A DNA stretch of 64,000 nucleotides from Oscillatoria sp. SIO1A7 (GTDB lineage Bacteria > Cyanobacteriota > Cyanobacteriia > Cyanobacteriales > Laspinemataceae), in contig JAAHFN010000003.1 in the NCBI GenBank assembly GCA_010672965.1, forward strand, positions 1-64,000, read 5' to 3'. The notes under the pieces are model-generated. The model did not search any database, was not told the origin of the DNA, and worked only from the letters and a program-made list of their open reading frames with translations. Position numbers and translations under genes: made by a program. Positions within the stretch are counted from its first letter, which is position 1. The number at the start of each line of letters is the position of its first letter. Of this stretch, positions 41,201 to 48,480 are shown one piece after another.

Positions 41201-41867
41201 CGCCCTGGGTTCCGGTCTCGAACTCGGACAAGATCTGACCCAGTTCGTAAATACGGAATACTACAGCGAAGTTTTGGCCGAACAAATTGTCTCTAACTAT
41301 CGCTTGGCCGAGGTCTATAACTTCAGCTACGAGCAGGCGTTCCAGTTTGGCTTGAGCGCGGGAGTCGAGGCAGGGCTTTCTACTTCGGCGGTTATAGACC
41401 TAGAGTGGTATCGCGTAGAATTCGCTGCAGAGATAGCCAGCGATTTGGAGGCGATCGATGCCAACGGCGATGGCGATGTCGATGATTCGGAACTCTACGA
41501 CTATATTACGGGCATTGGCTTGGAGGCTGGCCAAAATCCGTCGGAGTTGATTGACTTCGAGTCCTATATTGCGGAGTACGGCGAGCAAGTGCTTGCCTAC
41601 GCTCAGGAACTGGGTCAAGAAGTTGAGAGCATTGAAGATGTCAGCTACTCGACGGTTTTGGAATATATGTTAAGCGTCGGCTTGGAAGCGGGCTTTGCTC
41701 CTTCTGATAATGTGACGAATTTAGAGGAATTCCGAGATGTCGAGGAGAATGTCGTGGCTCTGACGGAGTTCTATGGGGTGATTTCGATTGAGGAGGTGAC
41801 GCTAGTTCAGACCTTCAACTATATTTATGGCGCGGGTCTGGAGTTAGAAAACCAGGTGATTGGCTAG
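35229..41867 (+). CDS. Giant acidic repeat protein with a 77-unit DTGK array
   Basis: The protein has 2212 residues and is very acidic. Residues 80-300 hold about five 47-residue units (YLE-NADVA-AV-AGQT-AF-HF---GRFEGREF), a type seen in large bacterial surface proteins. Residues about 330-640 hold about seven 42-residue units (SFSSEQIVEFFEVESFTEIS...). From about 680 come 60-65-residue units built on Y--(E)(L/I)--FY-V--I-E(L/I)-----I--(Y/F)I. Residues 1514-1825 are 77 DTGK units and one DTGS. The last unit class then resumes. DANGDGDVDDSE at 2077-2088 is a textbook EF-hand calcium loop. No signal peptide, membrane helix or cell-wall anchor is visible. It is probably a surface or extracellular matrix protein; the export route is unknown. 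Confidence 0.85.
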   Translation: MDEDFLPGNEQLEEPPQDPEEETIATPIPVEPNNGTGAGDGAETLEEAIADLPEPGIEATTGIATDGTGDDMDPEIAAIVEEIEASGLFDEEFYLETNADVAAAVARGETTALKHFAMFGRLERRDCNPLFNARAFLEFNPDVRVEVEAGRTTAFDHFLRIGRFELREFSYLFNVRQYLERNADVATAVYAGQTNTFAHFWNIGRFEGREFSSFFSVRDYLALNPDIAAAVEAGQTNAYEHFFRFGRFEGREFSRIFNVREYLELNSDVAVFVDAGITTAFDHLVTSGVREFRQLSRFVDLRFFAGANASFLQSVFNVTDITAIDGSELVSYLLEHSVTQGLATSESSNFSSLLASFSSEQLSGFFGTASSVQVSFSEIAEFLTGTTIGIGIATLTESFSTVQLEQLFGSAVFAEISFEALETFIESSEGQAILAISSSFSAAQLEEVFEAESFAEVSIEALTEFAGSSLYQSIATIQGSLSEVQLEAFLGSSSFEAISIEAFEEFFASALGQSILSISTSFSSEQIVEFFGVQTLAEASLESVAEFVNGSEGQQILAIAQSFSSAQIVELFEVESFTEISIETLTEFLASSEGQSILNISAGFSSEQIVEFFEVESFTEISIEALTTFVSSTEGQQTVTEVVVATIPFADLIFEIPPPRPPETTSSFDFEYIIRTNLEQLQTVAQFTQIDFENLETLTTNQIAAILAYAEEENLSPSPFVDASFLQSTVSAQLASFGIGVAGLSQEQLINVALELGISVCPTIDFSFFTRRYESILLSRFDVESVTEIGFAELFGFISGEALDLGLSSSAFLDLDFYRTTYELQLEERFGVSIEEVTNQQIFEYANNEGLNAGLSPSVFVRLNYYKAVYETEIIQFFDVESLEEVSNVEIIGYITSTGLDLGLNPSFSVGFNYFKAVYAEEIEAAGLVEASTGELLDFITTIAVEQGLNTSAFVNVAYIKRLYREEIREFYDIEGIEELSEIEIVQNIFAPEDLPFVDLKYYRTQYAEQLEEFYEDLDVEDITDDQVLSFALGRGAELGLSLSAFNIRGYSIQYASELQEFYEVDDIAELTDKQIREFITGAGRLEFEIDFIDFVDIEYYRVWDEPALIDLIGEDFTDEDVIDFVFGDAAPFIDEDYYKWRYGEEETEDGTLVKDLEGEDFKMYVFNEGWLAGFTTLSAFDLEAFVDEHATALESFYEVDEASELTEARVFQFIVYEALKEGISIADFVSDEDIEFYREKNEESLARVFDIDIDDVADLSAEIVLDFQFGGLSEIIDYGYVRFEYESALLAFYTEVTSVAELSELQILEYVYSELFVADNFSAIGVALSAIDIYGYVRTYAEELAEYFEVDIEEVAKLDIEEVRKFILGKGVELGISLEGFVNVEYLRETYAAAIVRFFEVDSEGALTDAEVLEWFASDFHSIDVEFVRYQIGELSNSEIADLLASLDIEIEDIALLSVQQLVTIAYSVEFAATLDIEVVKKFAIDIDAYREEYAEKLIAFYRRGRGGDTDRDTGKDTGKDTGKDTGKDTGKDTGKDTGKDTGKDTGKDTGKDTGKDTGKDTGKDTGKDTGKDTGKDTGKDTGKDTGKDTGKDTGKDTGKDTGKDTGKDTGKDTGKDTGKDTGKDTGKDTGKDTGKDTGKDTGKDTGKDTGKDTGKDTGKDTGKDTGKDTGKDTGKDTGKDTGKDTGKDTGKDTGKDTGKDTGKDTGKDTGKDTGKDTGKDTGKDTGKDTGKDTGKDTGKDTGKDTGKDTGKDTGKDTGKDTGKDTGKDTGKDTGKDTGKDTGKDTGKDTGKDTGKDTGKDTGKDTGKDTGKDTGKDTGKDTGSDDDIDDIDGGDFDIDDITDKQVIKFMFGAGLKMGINPLDFVEVAYLRQAFEYELVAHYEVESITEISDELVIEFFYGDISERVDYEFYSFAYEEELIAFFEVSSIEEITELQILEHVYAVGLAEGFDLTPIDIQGYIQEYEDEIAAGFDLEVEEIVEIDELDIVAFALGSGLELGQDLTQFVNTEYYSEVLAEQIVSNYRLAEVYNFSYEQAFQFGLSAGVEAGLSTSAVIDLEWYRVEFAAEIASDLEAIDANGDGDVDDSELYDYITGIGLEAGQNPSELIDFESYIAEYGEQVLAYAQELGQEVESIEDVSYSTVLEYMLSVGLEAGFAPSDNVTNLEEFRDVEENVVALTEFYGVISIEEVTLVQTFNYIYGAGLELENQVIG
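39768..40703 (+). repeat. 12-bp in-frame minisatellite encoding DTGK
   Basis: This is exactly 78 units of 12 bp (77 DTGK plus a final DTGS). The first 15 or so units use mixed codons (GACACCGGC, GGTAAG). From about 40060 onward the pattern is mostly a 24-bp repeat alternating GATACCGGCAAA and GATACTGGAAAA. That suggests later expansion of a two-unit block. Reverse-strand ORFs over this region are by-products of the repeat. Confidence 0.95.
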
Positions 41868-41875
41868 CAAATCTC

Positions 41876-42040
41876 ATATCAAATCCGGGTTAAACAATTC
41901 CGGTATTTGTATGTAGGGGCGGTGCCCCCGTGCCCGCCTCGTGCCTGCCCCCCTGCCCCTGCGAACAGGGGCGATCGCTCTTGGGATTGCCACTACGGTA
42001 TTTGTGGGTATTTGTGGGTGTAATTAACCGGATTTGATAT
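41876..42040. mobile_element. Family C inverted-repeat element (copy 4)
   Basis: The left end is ATATCAAATCCGGGTTAA and the right end TAATTAACCGGATTTGATAT. The core starts GTAGGGGCGGTGCCCCCGTG and has diverged. It begins 9 bases after the stop of the giant gene. Confidence 0.7.
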
Positions 42041-42285
42041 CAGCGAAAATTAGGGTGCGCAATAAGCGCCAGATTCTAGATATAGCTGTTAGCGGTTCGC
42101 TTTTTATTAGCGCTACCGCTATTTTTTTGCGTATTTGGTATAGACGGGACGCTCGTCCTACGAGGACCCATAAGGAATGGGCGCACGGGTCTAGGTCCGT
42201 ATTTAGCTTGGCCCGACAGGGGCTACGAGTTTTCGTTGTTTAAGATATTCTCTGTCGGAATTCAAAATTAATTGCCCCTTGCCTC
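42041..42285. other. Spacer, no supported gene
   Basis: An open frame here (42034-42243) is made of dispersed repeat pieces (ACGGGACGCTCGTCCTACGAGG) and shows no protein-like conservation that I recognise. Confidence 0.45.
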
Positions 42286-42314
42286 TTGACATTATGAGTA
42301 AAGCAGTTTATGTT
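42286..42314 (+). promoter_or_regulatory. Sigma-70-type promoter ahead of the S8 protease
   Basis: TTGACA (42286-42291), a 17-base spacer, then TATGTT (42309-42314). It would give a leader of about 290 nt before the protease ATG. It is a near-consensus match found by eye. Confidence 0.5.
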
Positions 42315-42606
42315 TTGACTGTTGTATTGAATTCAACATTATAGGTCCAAGCAATCTTTGTTGGTCTATAATAAGTTTTTTGTTCTTTAACGATGGCATA
42401 GACTAGGCCACGAACCCCTACCGTCAGGACCAAGACTAATGGCTAGTAAATAAGGTTTGCTTAGGCAGCCGATATCCAGCAACGGTCTTGGGGCCGATCG
42501 CGCAGTGAATTTAGCAAGCACGCATGCGGTAGGACAAAGACTGGCAAGGACTTGCCCCAAGTGATTGTTTCGATAGTTAGTTAGGTAGTTAGATCGAGTC
42601 AAGAAA

Positions 42607-43944
42607 ATGAGTAACAACACAAGTGCTTCTCCCATACAAACGGGAAAGCTGTTAGTCCTATTGAATGAAGGATCCCTCAAAGAAGGCATTCAAAGTGTGA
42701 AGGATTCCACTGGAGCCAGGAATATTGCTAGTTCGTCTGACTTTGAATCCCAAGCAATAGACATAGATCGAGCAGCAGATGCAGATGTCTTAGTATACGA
42801 GCACTTGGGGGTTGCAGCGATCGATGCGGACTCAGATGGGCACGCATGGCTGAGTGAAGCGGCCAGCGACCCGGATAACGCCCACGTCCTAGCCGTGGAA
42901 AAGGAGCGGATTGTTACCGCTGCGGTGCTTTCAGAAGACGATGGTCTTGGGGAGCAGTTGTCCTCAGAGCTGAGCAAGATGTCAGTAGAATACCTACAAG
43001 GATACCGAGATGGCGTGAACAATCTGATAGATAACTTGATTCCCACACCAGGCGGGGAAGAAAGTCAAGTTAGTGCCGCCGCCGATGAATCCAAATATAC
43101 CTGGGGACTGCAAGCAACGGGGGTGGTTAATTCTCGCTGCACGGGTCGGGGAATTAAAGTCGCAGTTTTGGATACGGGGATGGATTTGAAGCATCCAGAC
43201 TTTGTCGGACGCAAGATCGTCAGCCAATCCTTCGTACCGGGCGAACCCGTACAGGATGGAAACGGACATGGAACTCATTGTATCGGTACGGCTTGCGGCC
43301 CGCTGAGTCCCCAAACTTTGCCTCGTTACGGTGTTGCTGGCGATGCGATAATCTACGCGGGCAAAGTATTGAATAATAAAGATAGAAGGGGACGCGGCAG
43401 TTGGATACTTAATGGTATCAATTGGGCAGTTGCCAATGGCTGTCAGGTGATCTCCATGTCTTTATCAGGAGAGATAACAACTTGCGAGTTTTACTCCAGG
43501 GTATTTGAAGATGCCGCTAAGCGCGCTCTCAATCAGGGGAGTCTAATTATCGCTGCGGCTGGCAACGATAGCAAGCGCCCGAATAAGATTAATCCGGTGG
43601 GGCACCCCGCTAACTGCCCGTCGATTATGGCGGTAGGAGCAGTGGATGTCAACATGAAGGTTGGCTGGTTTTCCAATGGAGGAATTTGCTCCGGTGGCGG
43701 GGATGTTGACATTGCCGGTCCGGGAGTCAATGTTTACTCTAGCTATCCGATGCCGACGCGATATCAGCGGCTGAGCGGCACCAGCATGGCTACCCCCCAT
43801 GTATCTGGCATCGCAGCTCTTTATTCTCAGAATACCGGCGCTACTGGGTATAAGCTATGGGCTATGTTGTTACAAAATGCCAAGGGACTGCCTCTTTCTT
43901 CCCGGGATGTCGGCAAGGGGCTAGTCCAAGCGCCCTCTTGCTAA
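42607..43944 (+). CDS. Subtilisin-like serine protease (S8)
   Basis: The protein has 445 residues. The catalytic triad is D189 (VAVLDTGMDLKHPDF), H221 (NGHGTHCIGTA) and S393 (LSGTSMATPHVSG). The oxyanion Asn is N320 (IAAAGND). The N-terminal 170 residues look like a propeptide (GKLLVLLNEGSLKEG ... HVLAVEKERIV, similar to the inhibitor I9 pattern). No classical signal peptide is visible, so an intracellular or non-classically exported protease is possible. A 19-bp hairpin and a small I9-like gene follow. It could be self-processed, with the neighbour as chaperone or inhibitor. Confidence 0.92.
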   Translation: MSNNTSASPIQTGKLLVLLNEGSLKEGIQSVKDSTGARNIASSSDFESQAIDIDRAADADVLVYEHLGVAAIDADSDGHAWLSEAASDPDNAHVLAVEKERIVTAAVLSEDDGLGEQLSSELSKMSVEYLQGYRDGVNNLIDNLIPTPGGEESQVSAAADESKYTWGLQATGVVNSRCTGRGIKVAVLDTGMDLKHPDFVGRKIVSQSFVPGEPVQDGNGHGTHCIGTACGPLSPQTLPRYGVAGDAIIYAGKVLNNKDRRGRGSWILNGINWAVANGCQVISMSLSGEITTCEFYSRVFEDAAKRALNQGSLIIAAAGNDSKRPNKINPVGHPANCPSIMAVGAVDVNMKVGWFSNGGICSGGGDVDIAGPGVNVYSSYPMPTRYQRLSGTSMATPHVSGIAALYSQNTGATGYKLWAMLLQNAKGLPLSSRDVGKGLVQAPSC

Positions 43945-43997
43945 CAAGGCTTAATTGTCCGCGTTGATACTTTCCAGAGCAATCTAGCTTTTTGAAA

Positions 43998-44046
43998 CAA
44001 TTAAGGGAATTGGGGAGCAGACGATAATCCCCAATTCCCTTAATTG
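43998..44046 (+). terminator. 19-bp perfect hairpin after the protease gene
   Basis: CAATTAAGGGAATTGGGGA (43998-44016) pairs perfectly with TCCCCAATTCCCTTAATTG (44028-44046), loop 11 bases. It lies between the protease stop and the I9-like gene. There is no T-run after it, so it may be an mRNA processing or attenuation structure rather than a simple terminator. Confidence 0.55.
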
Positions 44047-44134
44047 CTGGAGGCTATAGAAAGACACTGTAAGACCTAGAAAGTTCTGTATGATATAGTT
44101 TAGATGCAGTAAAGATATCGCCAAGTTATTCCCC

Positions 44135-44374
44135 ATGTCCAAGCTAAGTTTGTTGGTATCGGTAGGTGAAGAGCATCGACAGCGAATTCGGGAGGTAGCC
44201 CGGGGCTTAGAAAGTGCTGGCATGAAGGTGGAGCAATTAATGGAGGCAATAGGCACGATCGCCGGGTCGTGCGATTCGGAAAGGCTGGCGGCGGTACATC
44301 GGGTTCGGGGAGTCGCCTATGTCGAACAAGAGCGATCGTTTCAACTATCACCACCAGATTCGGATATTCAGTAA
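44135..44374 (+). CDS. Small inhibitor-I9-like protein
   Basis: The protein has 79 residues. MSKLSLLVSVGEEHRQRIRE forms a strand and helix, followed by helix AGMKVEQLMEAIGTIAGSC. The end, LAAVHRVRGVAYVEQERSF, matches the end of subtilisin propeptides (I9: I-GV--VE-D--). Free-standing I9 proteins fold and inhibit subtilases. The location 190 bases after an S8 protease supports that pairing. The annotation is by pattern, not by a close match. Confidence 0.65.
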   Translation: MSKLSLLVSVGEEHRQRIREVARGLESAGMKVEQLMEAIGTIAGSCDSERLAAVHRVRGVAYVEQERSFQLSPPDSDIQ

Positions 44375-44692
44375 GTTGCCTTGCCCAATTGTTTTCCAGT
44401 CTGGGGTCTGAGTCATAGCTAATCCAAAGAAAAGTCCTAGAGCCAATATAAGGAAGCCTGTCCTAAAGGGAGCCCGATCGCTCTTGTTCTTGTAGCAAGC
44501 CATAATGAGGGAGTCTCGCCTATCCCTCGGAATTTGGGACAGGCGGTACGCCCTTTCTGCGGGGAGCCTTGAATCGCCTTCCGGCGGCTTGAGCGCGATC
44601 GCGATCGCATTCTGAATACCGCCGAATTCGATCTATAGCTTTGAAATTATTGCTGTGAACCACGCCAGACTGCTACCACGAACAAATAAGCA
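44375..44692. other. Intergenic, nothing recognised
   Basis: About 320 bases with HIP1-like GCGATCGC sites and a GAGGGAGTCTCGCCTATCCC segment. I see no gene, no element of families A-D and no clear promoter. Confidence 0.45.
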
Positions 44693-45436
44693 ATGACCAA
44701 TAAAACCCAAGAACATTACCAAAATATCGCTAACATTTATGACGAACTCTGGATTTACTCCGAGGAATTCGTTGAGTTTCTCACTGCCAAGATTGTCGCG
44801 AGTCTGGAGCTAAAATATACAGATGTCCTGGTGGATCTTGGTTCTGGTACGGGGATTTATGCGCAAGAAATTCTCAAGCAGCTCCCATTGGAGAATCCTA
44901 TTATCTGCGTAGATCCGTCCGATCGCATGCTGTCGAAAATTTCGTCGGATAACCGGCTGAAAAAGGTTAATGCCGATGCGGTGACTTTTGCGGCGCGATC
45001 GCAAAGGTACGATAAGGTTCTCATTAAAGAAGCAATCCATCACATCGCCGATAAAGAGCTGCTATTTAAAAGTTTGTTTCCAAGACTGAGCGCAGGGGGC
45101 ATTCTCCTAATCTTGCTGCTACCGCCGACTATTGATTATCCCTTGTTTGAAAAGTATCTAAGGCAATACGAACAGAGCCAGCCCCACTACGAGGATTTGG
45201 CAAAGCTGTTGGCAGGGGCGGGCTTCGAGGTGGCGATTGATTTTGTAGAATATCCTGTAAGCATCGAGAAGACTCAATACTTTAAAATGGTGGAAAATCG
45301 CTATATGTCTGGTTTGAGAAGGTTTAGCGATCGCGAAATCCAGGCAGGTCTAGAGGAGTTGGCTCGCAAGTACGCCGACAGTACCGTCCTCCACTTCGCC
45401 GAACGTTTTGTTTTTTTAAAGGCCCTCAAAGCTTAA
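44693..45436 (+). CDS. Class I SAM-dependent methyltransferase
   Basis: The protein has 247 residues. Motif I is DVLVDLGSGTGIYAQEIL, with PIICVDPSDRMLSK as the acidic motif II. VLIKEAIHHIADKELLFKS and GGILLILLLPP follow, as in the Methyltransf_11/25 group. The substrate cannot be inferred. The ATG at 44693 fits the family start. Confidence 0.85.
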   Translation: MTNKTQEHYQNIANIYDELWIYSEEFVEFLTAKIVASLELKYTDVLVDLGSGTGIYAQEILKQLPLENPIICVDPSDRMLSKISSDNRLKKVNADAVTFAARSQRYDKVLIKEAIHHIADKELLFKSLFPRLSAGGILLILLLPPTIDYPLFEKYLRQYEQSQPHYEDLAKLLAGAGFEVAIDFVEYPVSIEKTQYFKMVENRYMSGLRRFSDREIQAGLEELARKYADSTVLHFAERFVFLKALKA

Positions 45437-45449
45437 TATAGCTAGGGTG

Positions 45450-45562
45450 TGGGGGGTGGGGTGTGGGGTGTGGGAAGTGTGGGAAGTGTGGGAAGTGTGG
45501 GAAGTGTGGGAAGTGTGGGAAGTGTGGGAAGTGTGGGTGTGGGAAGTGTGGGAAGTGTGGGA
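45450..45562. repeat. GTGTGGGAA tandem array
   Basis: Around ten copies of GTGTGGGAA, preceded by GTGTGGGG units, lie just after the methyltransferase stop. All ORFs across it are repeat artefacts. Confidence 0.75.
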
Positions 45563-45621
45563 AGAAGGCGCAGAAGATTCTCCTCCCCATCCTCCCCATC
45601 CTCCCCCTCTCCCCCTTTCAA

Positions 45622-45798
45622 GGGTATGTTTTTTATAATCCTCCTTTTTGATGTTGTCGTTAGGCTTCATAGGTTTCTGGGGCGAAGCATTCCAATTAAA
45701 ATAGTTTATTTTATAGCAATGGTTTGTCTCGGGAATGCTATCGCCCCTACGCCGTCGATTCGCCTAGCTAGAAAACACCAAATATAAAAAACATACCC
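45622..45798. mobile_element. Family B inverted-repeat element (copy 3)
   Basis: The ends are GGGTATGTTTTTTATAATCC and AAATATAAAAAACATACCCC, with TCTGGGGCGAAGCATTCCAA and CGGGAATGCTATCGCCCCTA inside. Its right half is the start of a 145-bp tandem array. Confidence 0.8.
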
Positions 45799-46138
45799 CG
45801 AGGTAAGCCCCCTCTCCCTCATCTCTCTTTCCCTACACCCTACACCCTACACAAGAGCACCCTAATGTTTGTCTCGGGAATGCTATCGCCCCTACGCCGT
45901 CGATTCGCCTAGCTAGAAAACACCAAATATAAAAAACATACCCCGAGGTAAGCCCCCTCTCCCTCATCTCTCTTTCCCTACACCCTACACCCTACACAAG
46001 AGCACCCTAATGTTTGTCTCGGGAATGCTATCGCCCCTACGCCGTCGATTCGCCTAGCTAGAAAACACCAAATATAAAAAACATACCCCGAGGTAAGCCC
46101 CCTCTCCCTCATCTCTCTTTCCCTACACCCTACACCCT
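45725..46138. repeat. 145-bp tandem triplication
   Basis: Units start at 45725, 45870 and 46015 (TGTCTCGGGAATGCTATCGC), are near-identical, and the last is incomplete. Each contains the right end of family B plus a CCCTACACCCTACAC tail. The high identity points to a recent duplication. It lies directly upstream of the kinase-GUN4 gene. Confidence 0.9.
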
Positions 46139-46174
46139 ACACCCTACACCCTAATTAAGAATTAGCGAGTTGTC

Positions 46175-47626
46175 GTGAAGTCTGTTAAGAAAAGATCTTT
46201 GGCCAAAAGTAAGACTATCCTTTGGGAACCCGGGCAGAAGTTGCAAGGGGGAAGATATGTTATTGAAAAAAAATTGAGACCGGGCGGTTTTGGGGCGACC
46301 TATCTGGCTAGGGATGAAAGGGGCAATGCGGTGGCGATTAAAACTGCTAATGAAAAGGTGCAGCAACGGCGCGACTTTGCTAAGTGCCAGCAGGATTTCC
46401 TGAATGAGGTGCTTTGTTTGGCGAAATGCAGCCATCCTCATATCGTGCGGGCGAACGAGCTGATTTATGAGGAGCCGTTGTGGTGCTTGGTGATGGAATA
46501 TATAGAAGGAAGCAATCTCGATCGCCTGGTAGAAAATGAGGGCTTTTTGCCAGAGGCGGAAGCTTTGCGCTACATTCGCCAAATTGGTTCGGCGATCGCT
46601 TTAGTTCACGAGCGGGGGCTTTTGCATCGGGACATCAAACCTCTAAACATTTTGTTGCGATGCGAGTCGGAGGAAGAGGAGGCGCGGCGAAGCTTGCAAG
46701 CGGAAGCGGTGCTAATTGATTTTGGTCTGGCTCGGAGTTTTAGCCAAAATTCGGCTCAGGTGCAGGAGCCATATATATCGAAAGGATACGCGCCAATCGA
46801 GCAGTACGATAAGCGAGCTTTGCGAGGAACTTATACGGATGTCTATGCTTTAGCGGCTACTCTGTATAGTCTTTTAACTGCGACAACGCCGGAACCTGCT
46901 AAGCTCCGCGATCGCAGTTGGGCAAAGGAGCAAAAGGATTCTTTGGTTCCGCCACAGCAGATAAATATAGATATTAGCGATCGCGTTAGTTCGGCAATTC
47001 TCAAAGGAATGGCTATCGAACCAGAACATCGCCCGCAAACCGTAGCAGATTGGTTGCAGTTGTTAGACATAAGTAGGGCGTGCATCGCGCACCATGCAAA
47101 TCCCGAAATAAATCTCGAAACAAATCCCGAAATAAATCCCGAACTAAATCCCAATCTCGCCGAGGAAGCAGCTCCCGAAACAGACAATTCTCGGCTTTGG
47201 AGTTCGGCAGTCGGCATGGACTATAGCAAATTGCGGGATTTGCTGGAGCTAGGCCAATGGCAAGAAGCCGACCGAGAAACGGCGGCGATTATGCTGGCGG
47301 TATGGGGCAAAGAAAAGGACGGCCGACTCCGGGGGGCAGAGGTGAAAGATTTTCCTTGCAGAGATTTGCGGGCGATCGACCGACTTTGGCTGGAATACAG
47401 TAACGATCGCTTTGGCTTTAGCGTCCAAAATCGGATTTGGAGAAATTTGGATAAAGATTACGAACAATTCGGCGATGCGATCGGATGGCGGGTAGGCAAT
47501 TCTTGGTTGCCTTATTCCGAGCTGACTTTTGACACCTCGGCTCCGGAAGGCCATCTCCCCAGTTGGGGCCGTCGCGGTCGCCTCTGGTCGCTCCTGGGTT
47601 CCAGAGTCAAAAACTGCGGACTCTAA
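46175..47626 (+). CDS. Ser/Thr kinase fused to a GUN4 domain
   Basis: The protein has 483 residues from a GTG start. The kinase domain spans residues about 20-310: RPGGFGATYLARD is the glycine loop, AIKTA the ATP lysine, HRDIKPLNILL the catalytic loop, LIDFGLAR the DFG motif and GYAPIEQYD the activation end. The C-terminal 135 residues are a GUN4 domain (YSKLRDLLELGQWQEADRET ... FPCRDLRAIDRLWLEYSNDR, then FGFSVQNRIW). GUN4 binds porphyrins and stimulates magnesium chelatase in chlorophyll synthesis. Kinase-GUN4 fusions are known in cyanobacteria. The role suggested is tetrapyrrole-responsive phosphorylation. A repeated N-P-E-(I/L)-N linker joins the domains. Confidence 0.92.
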   Translation: MKSVKKRSLAKSKTILWEPGQKLQGGRYVIEKKLRPGGFGATYLARDERGNAVAIKTANEKVQQRRDFAKCQQDFLNEVLCLAKCSHPHIVRANELIYEEPLWCLVMEYIEGSNLDRLVENEGFLPEAEALRYIRQIGSAIALVHERGLLHRDIKPLNILLRCESEEEEARRSLQAEAVLIDFGLARSFSQNSAQVQEPYISKGYAPIEQYDKRALRGTYTDVYALAATLYSLLTATTPEPAKLRDRSWAKEQKDSLVPPQQINIDISDRVSSAILKGMAIEPEHRPQTVADWLQLLDISRACIAHHANPEINLETNPEINPELNPNLAEEAAPETDNSRLWSSAVGMDYSKLRDLLELGQWQEADRETAAIMLAVWGKEKDGRLRGAEVKDFPCRDLRAIDRLWLEYSNDRFGFSVQNRIWRNLDKDYEQFGDAIGWRVGNSWLPYSELTFDTSAPEGHLPSWGRRGRLWSLLGSRVKNCGL

Positions 47627-48480
47627 GTGAAGTTTTGAATGCAAATAAAGCAAGTCGTTGTAGAATCCACAAAAAGCAAGGAGGTGCAATCCCCTAGTTT
47701 CCTCTCTGGTGCAAATAGCCGCGTTGGCGCGATCGCGATCGTCTGCAGCAGCACCTGCGATCGCCCGCGAGCGAGCCCAACTTCCAGGCTAATTAAGGCC
47801 AGTGGTGAAAACTAGGGGTGAATTTCTCCCAAATGAACCCACCCAAACGCCCCTCCCAGGAGGGGAAATACCAGGGGCCGCCGATACGGCTCCGGAGGGC
47901 GGTATTTTGGCTGGGTTGTCTTCTCACCAGGCCAGCTATTGGAGTAAGCCAATGCACTGCTTGCAGGCGAGTGCAAGGCTTACCCCTAACAGCCTGGTTT
48001 TTTCAAGGAGAAGTCTTTTGAGTGAGAACACCTCCTTGCGTGGATTCTATCTCTTTTCATTGCAAAGGGTCGCGGCTAGCCGTGGCCCCTATTTATGCCC
48101 CTTCTAGAGAGGCATAAAGCCATCTTAGCACGGCTTTGCTCGAATTTCAACATTGGGGGCAGAAATTTTTGGGAATTTCTGTACTCTTTGCAGTTCCTGC
48201 ACTTTTATATATATAGATAGCCAAAGATAACAGCCAAGGTCGAGCTAGAGAGCATTGCCCGATCGCCGGCCAATAGACTTGGAGCGGGCCAAAAATGTTG
48301 GCTGCCCCGGTTGGTCTGGGGCGGCCGGGGCGGCCACGGGGCGATCGCTTTGCTGACGTTGCGGTGCGCGGGGGCACCGCCTAGGGTGTGGGGTGTGGGG
48401 CGGGCGCGGGGGCACCGCCCCTACAAACTGTGACTGTTTAACCGGATTCAATCTTATTCAAGAAGCCTTTTGCTCCTCCA
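47627..48480. other. Long spacer with repeat fragments, no gene seen
   Basis: This spacer includes a CCTCCCAGGAGGGG stretch (47850), GC-rich palindromic pieces (GGGGCGGCCGGGGCGGCC near 48310) and, ending at about 48450, the right end of a family C element (CCCCTACAAACTGTGACTG then TTTAACCGGATT). An open frame at 47802-48107 does not look like a protein. Nothing resembles a known RNA. Confidence 0.45.

Noticed and set aside
42034-42243. Possible 69-residue gene after the giant protein
   Set aside because: It starts at the edge of a family C element and continues through dispersed repeat pieces; there is no ribosome site or recognisable fold.
45416-45787. Frames encoding His-Thr-Ser, Gly-Ser-Val or Cys-Gly-Lys repeats
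   Set aside because: They come from the GTGTGGGAA array after the methyltransferase gene.
47802-48107. Possible 101-residue gene after the kinase-GUN4 gene
   Set aside because: The translation is dominated by a CCTCCCAGGAGGGG repeat and shows no protein-like pattern. I also considered a group II intron or a tmRNA-like RNA and found no matching motifs.
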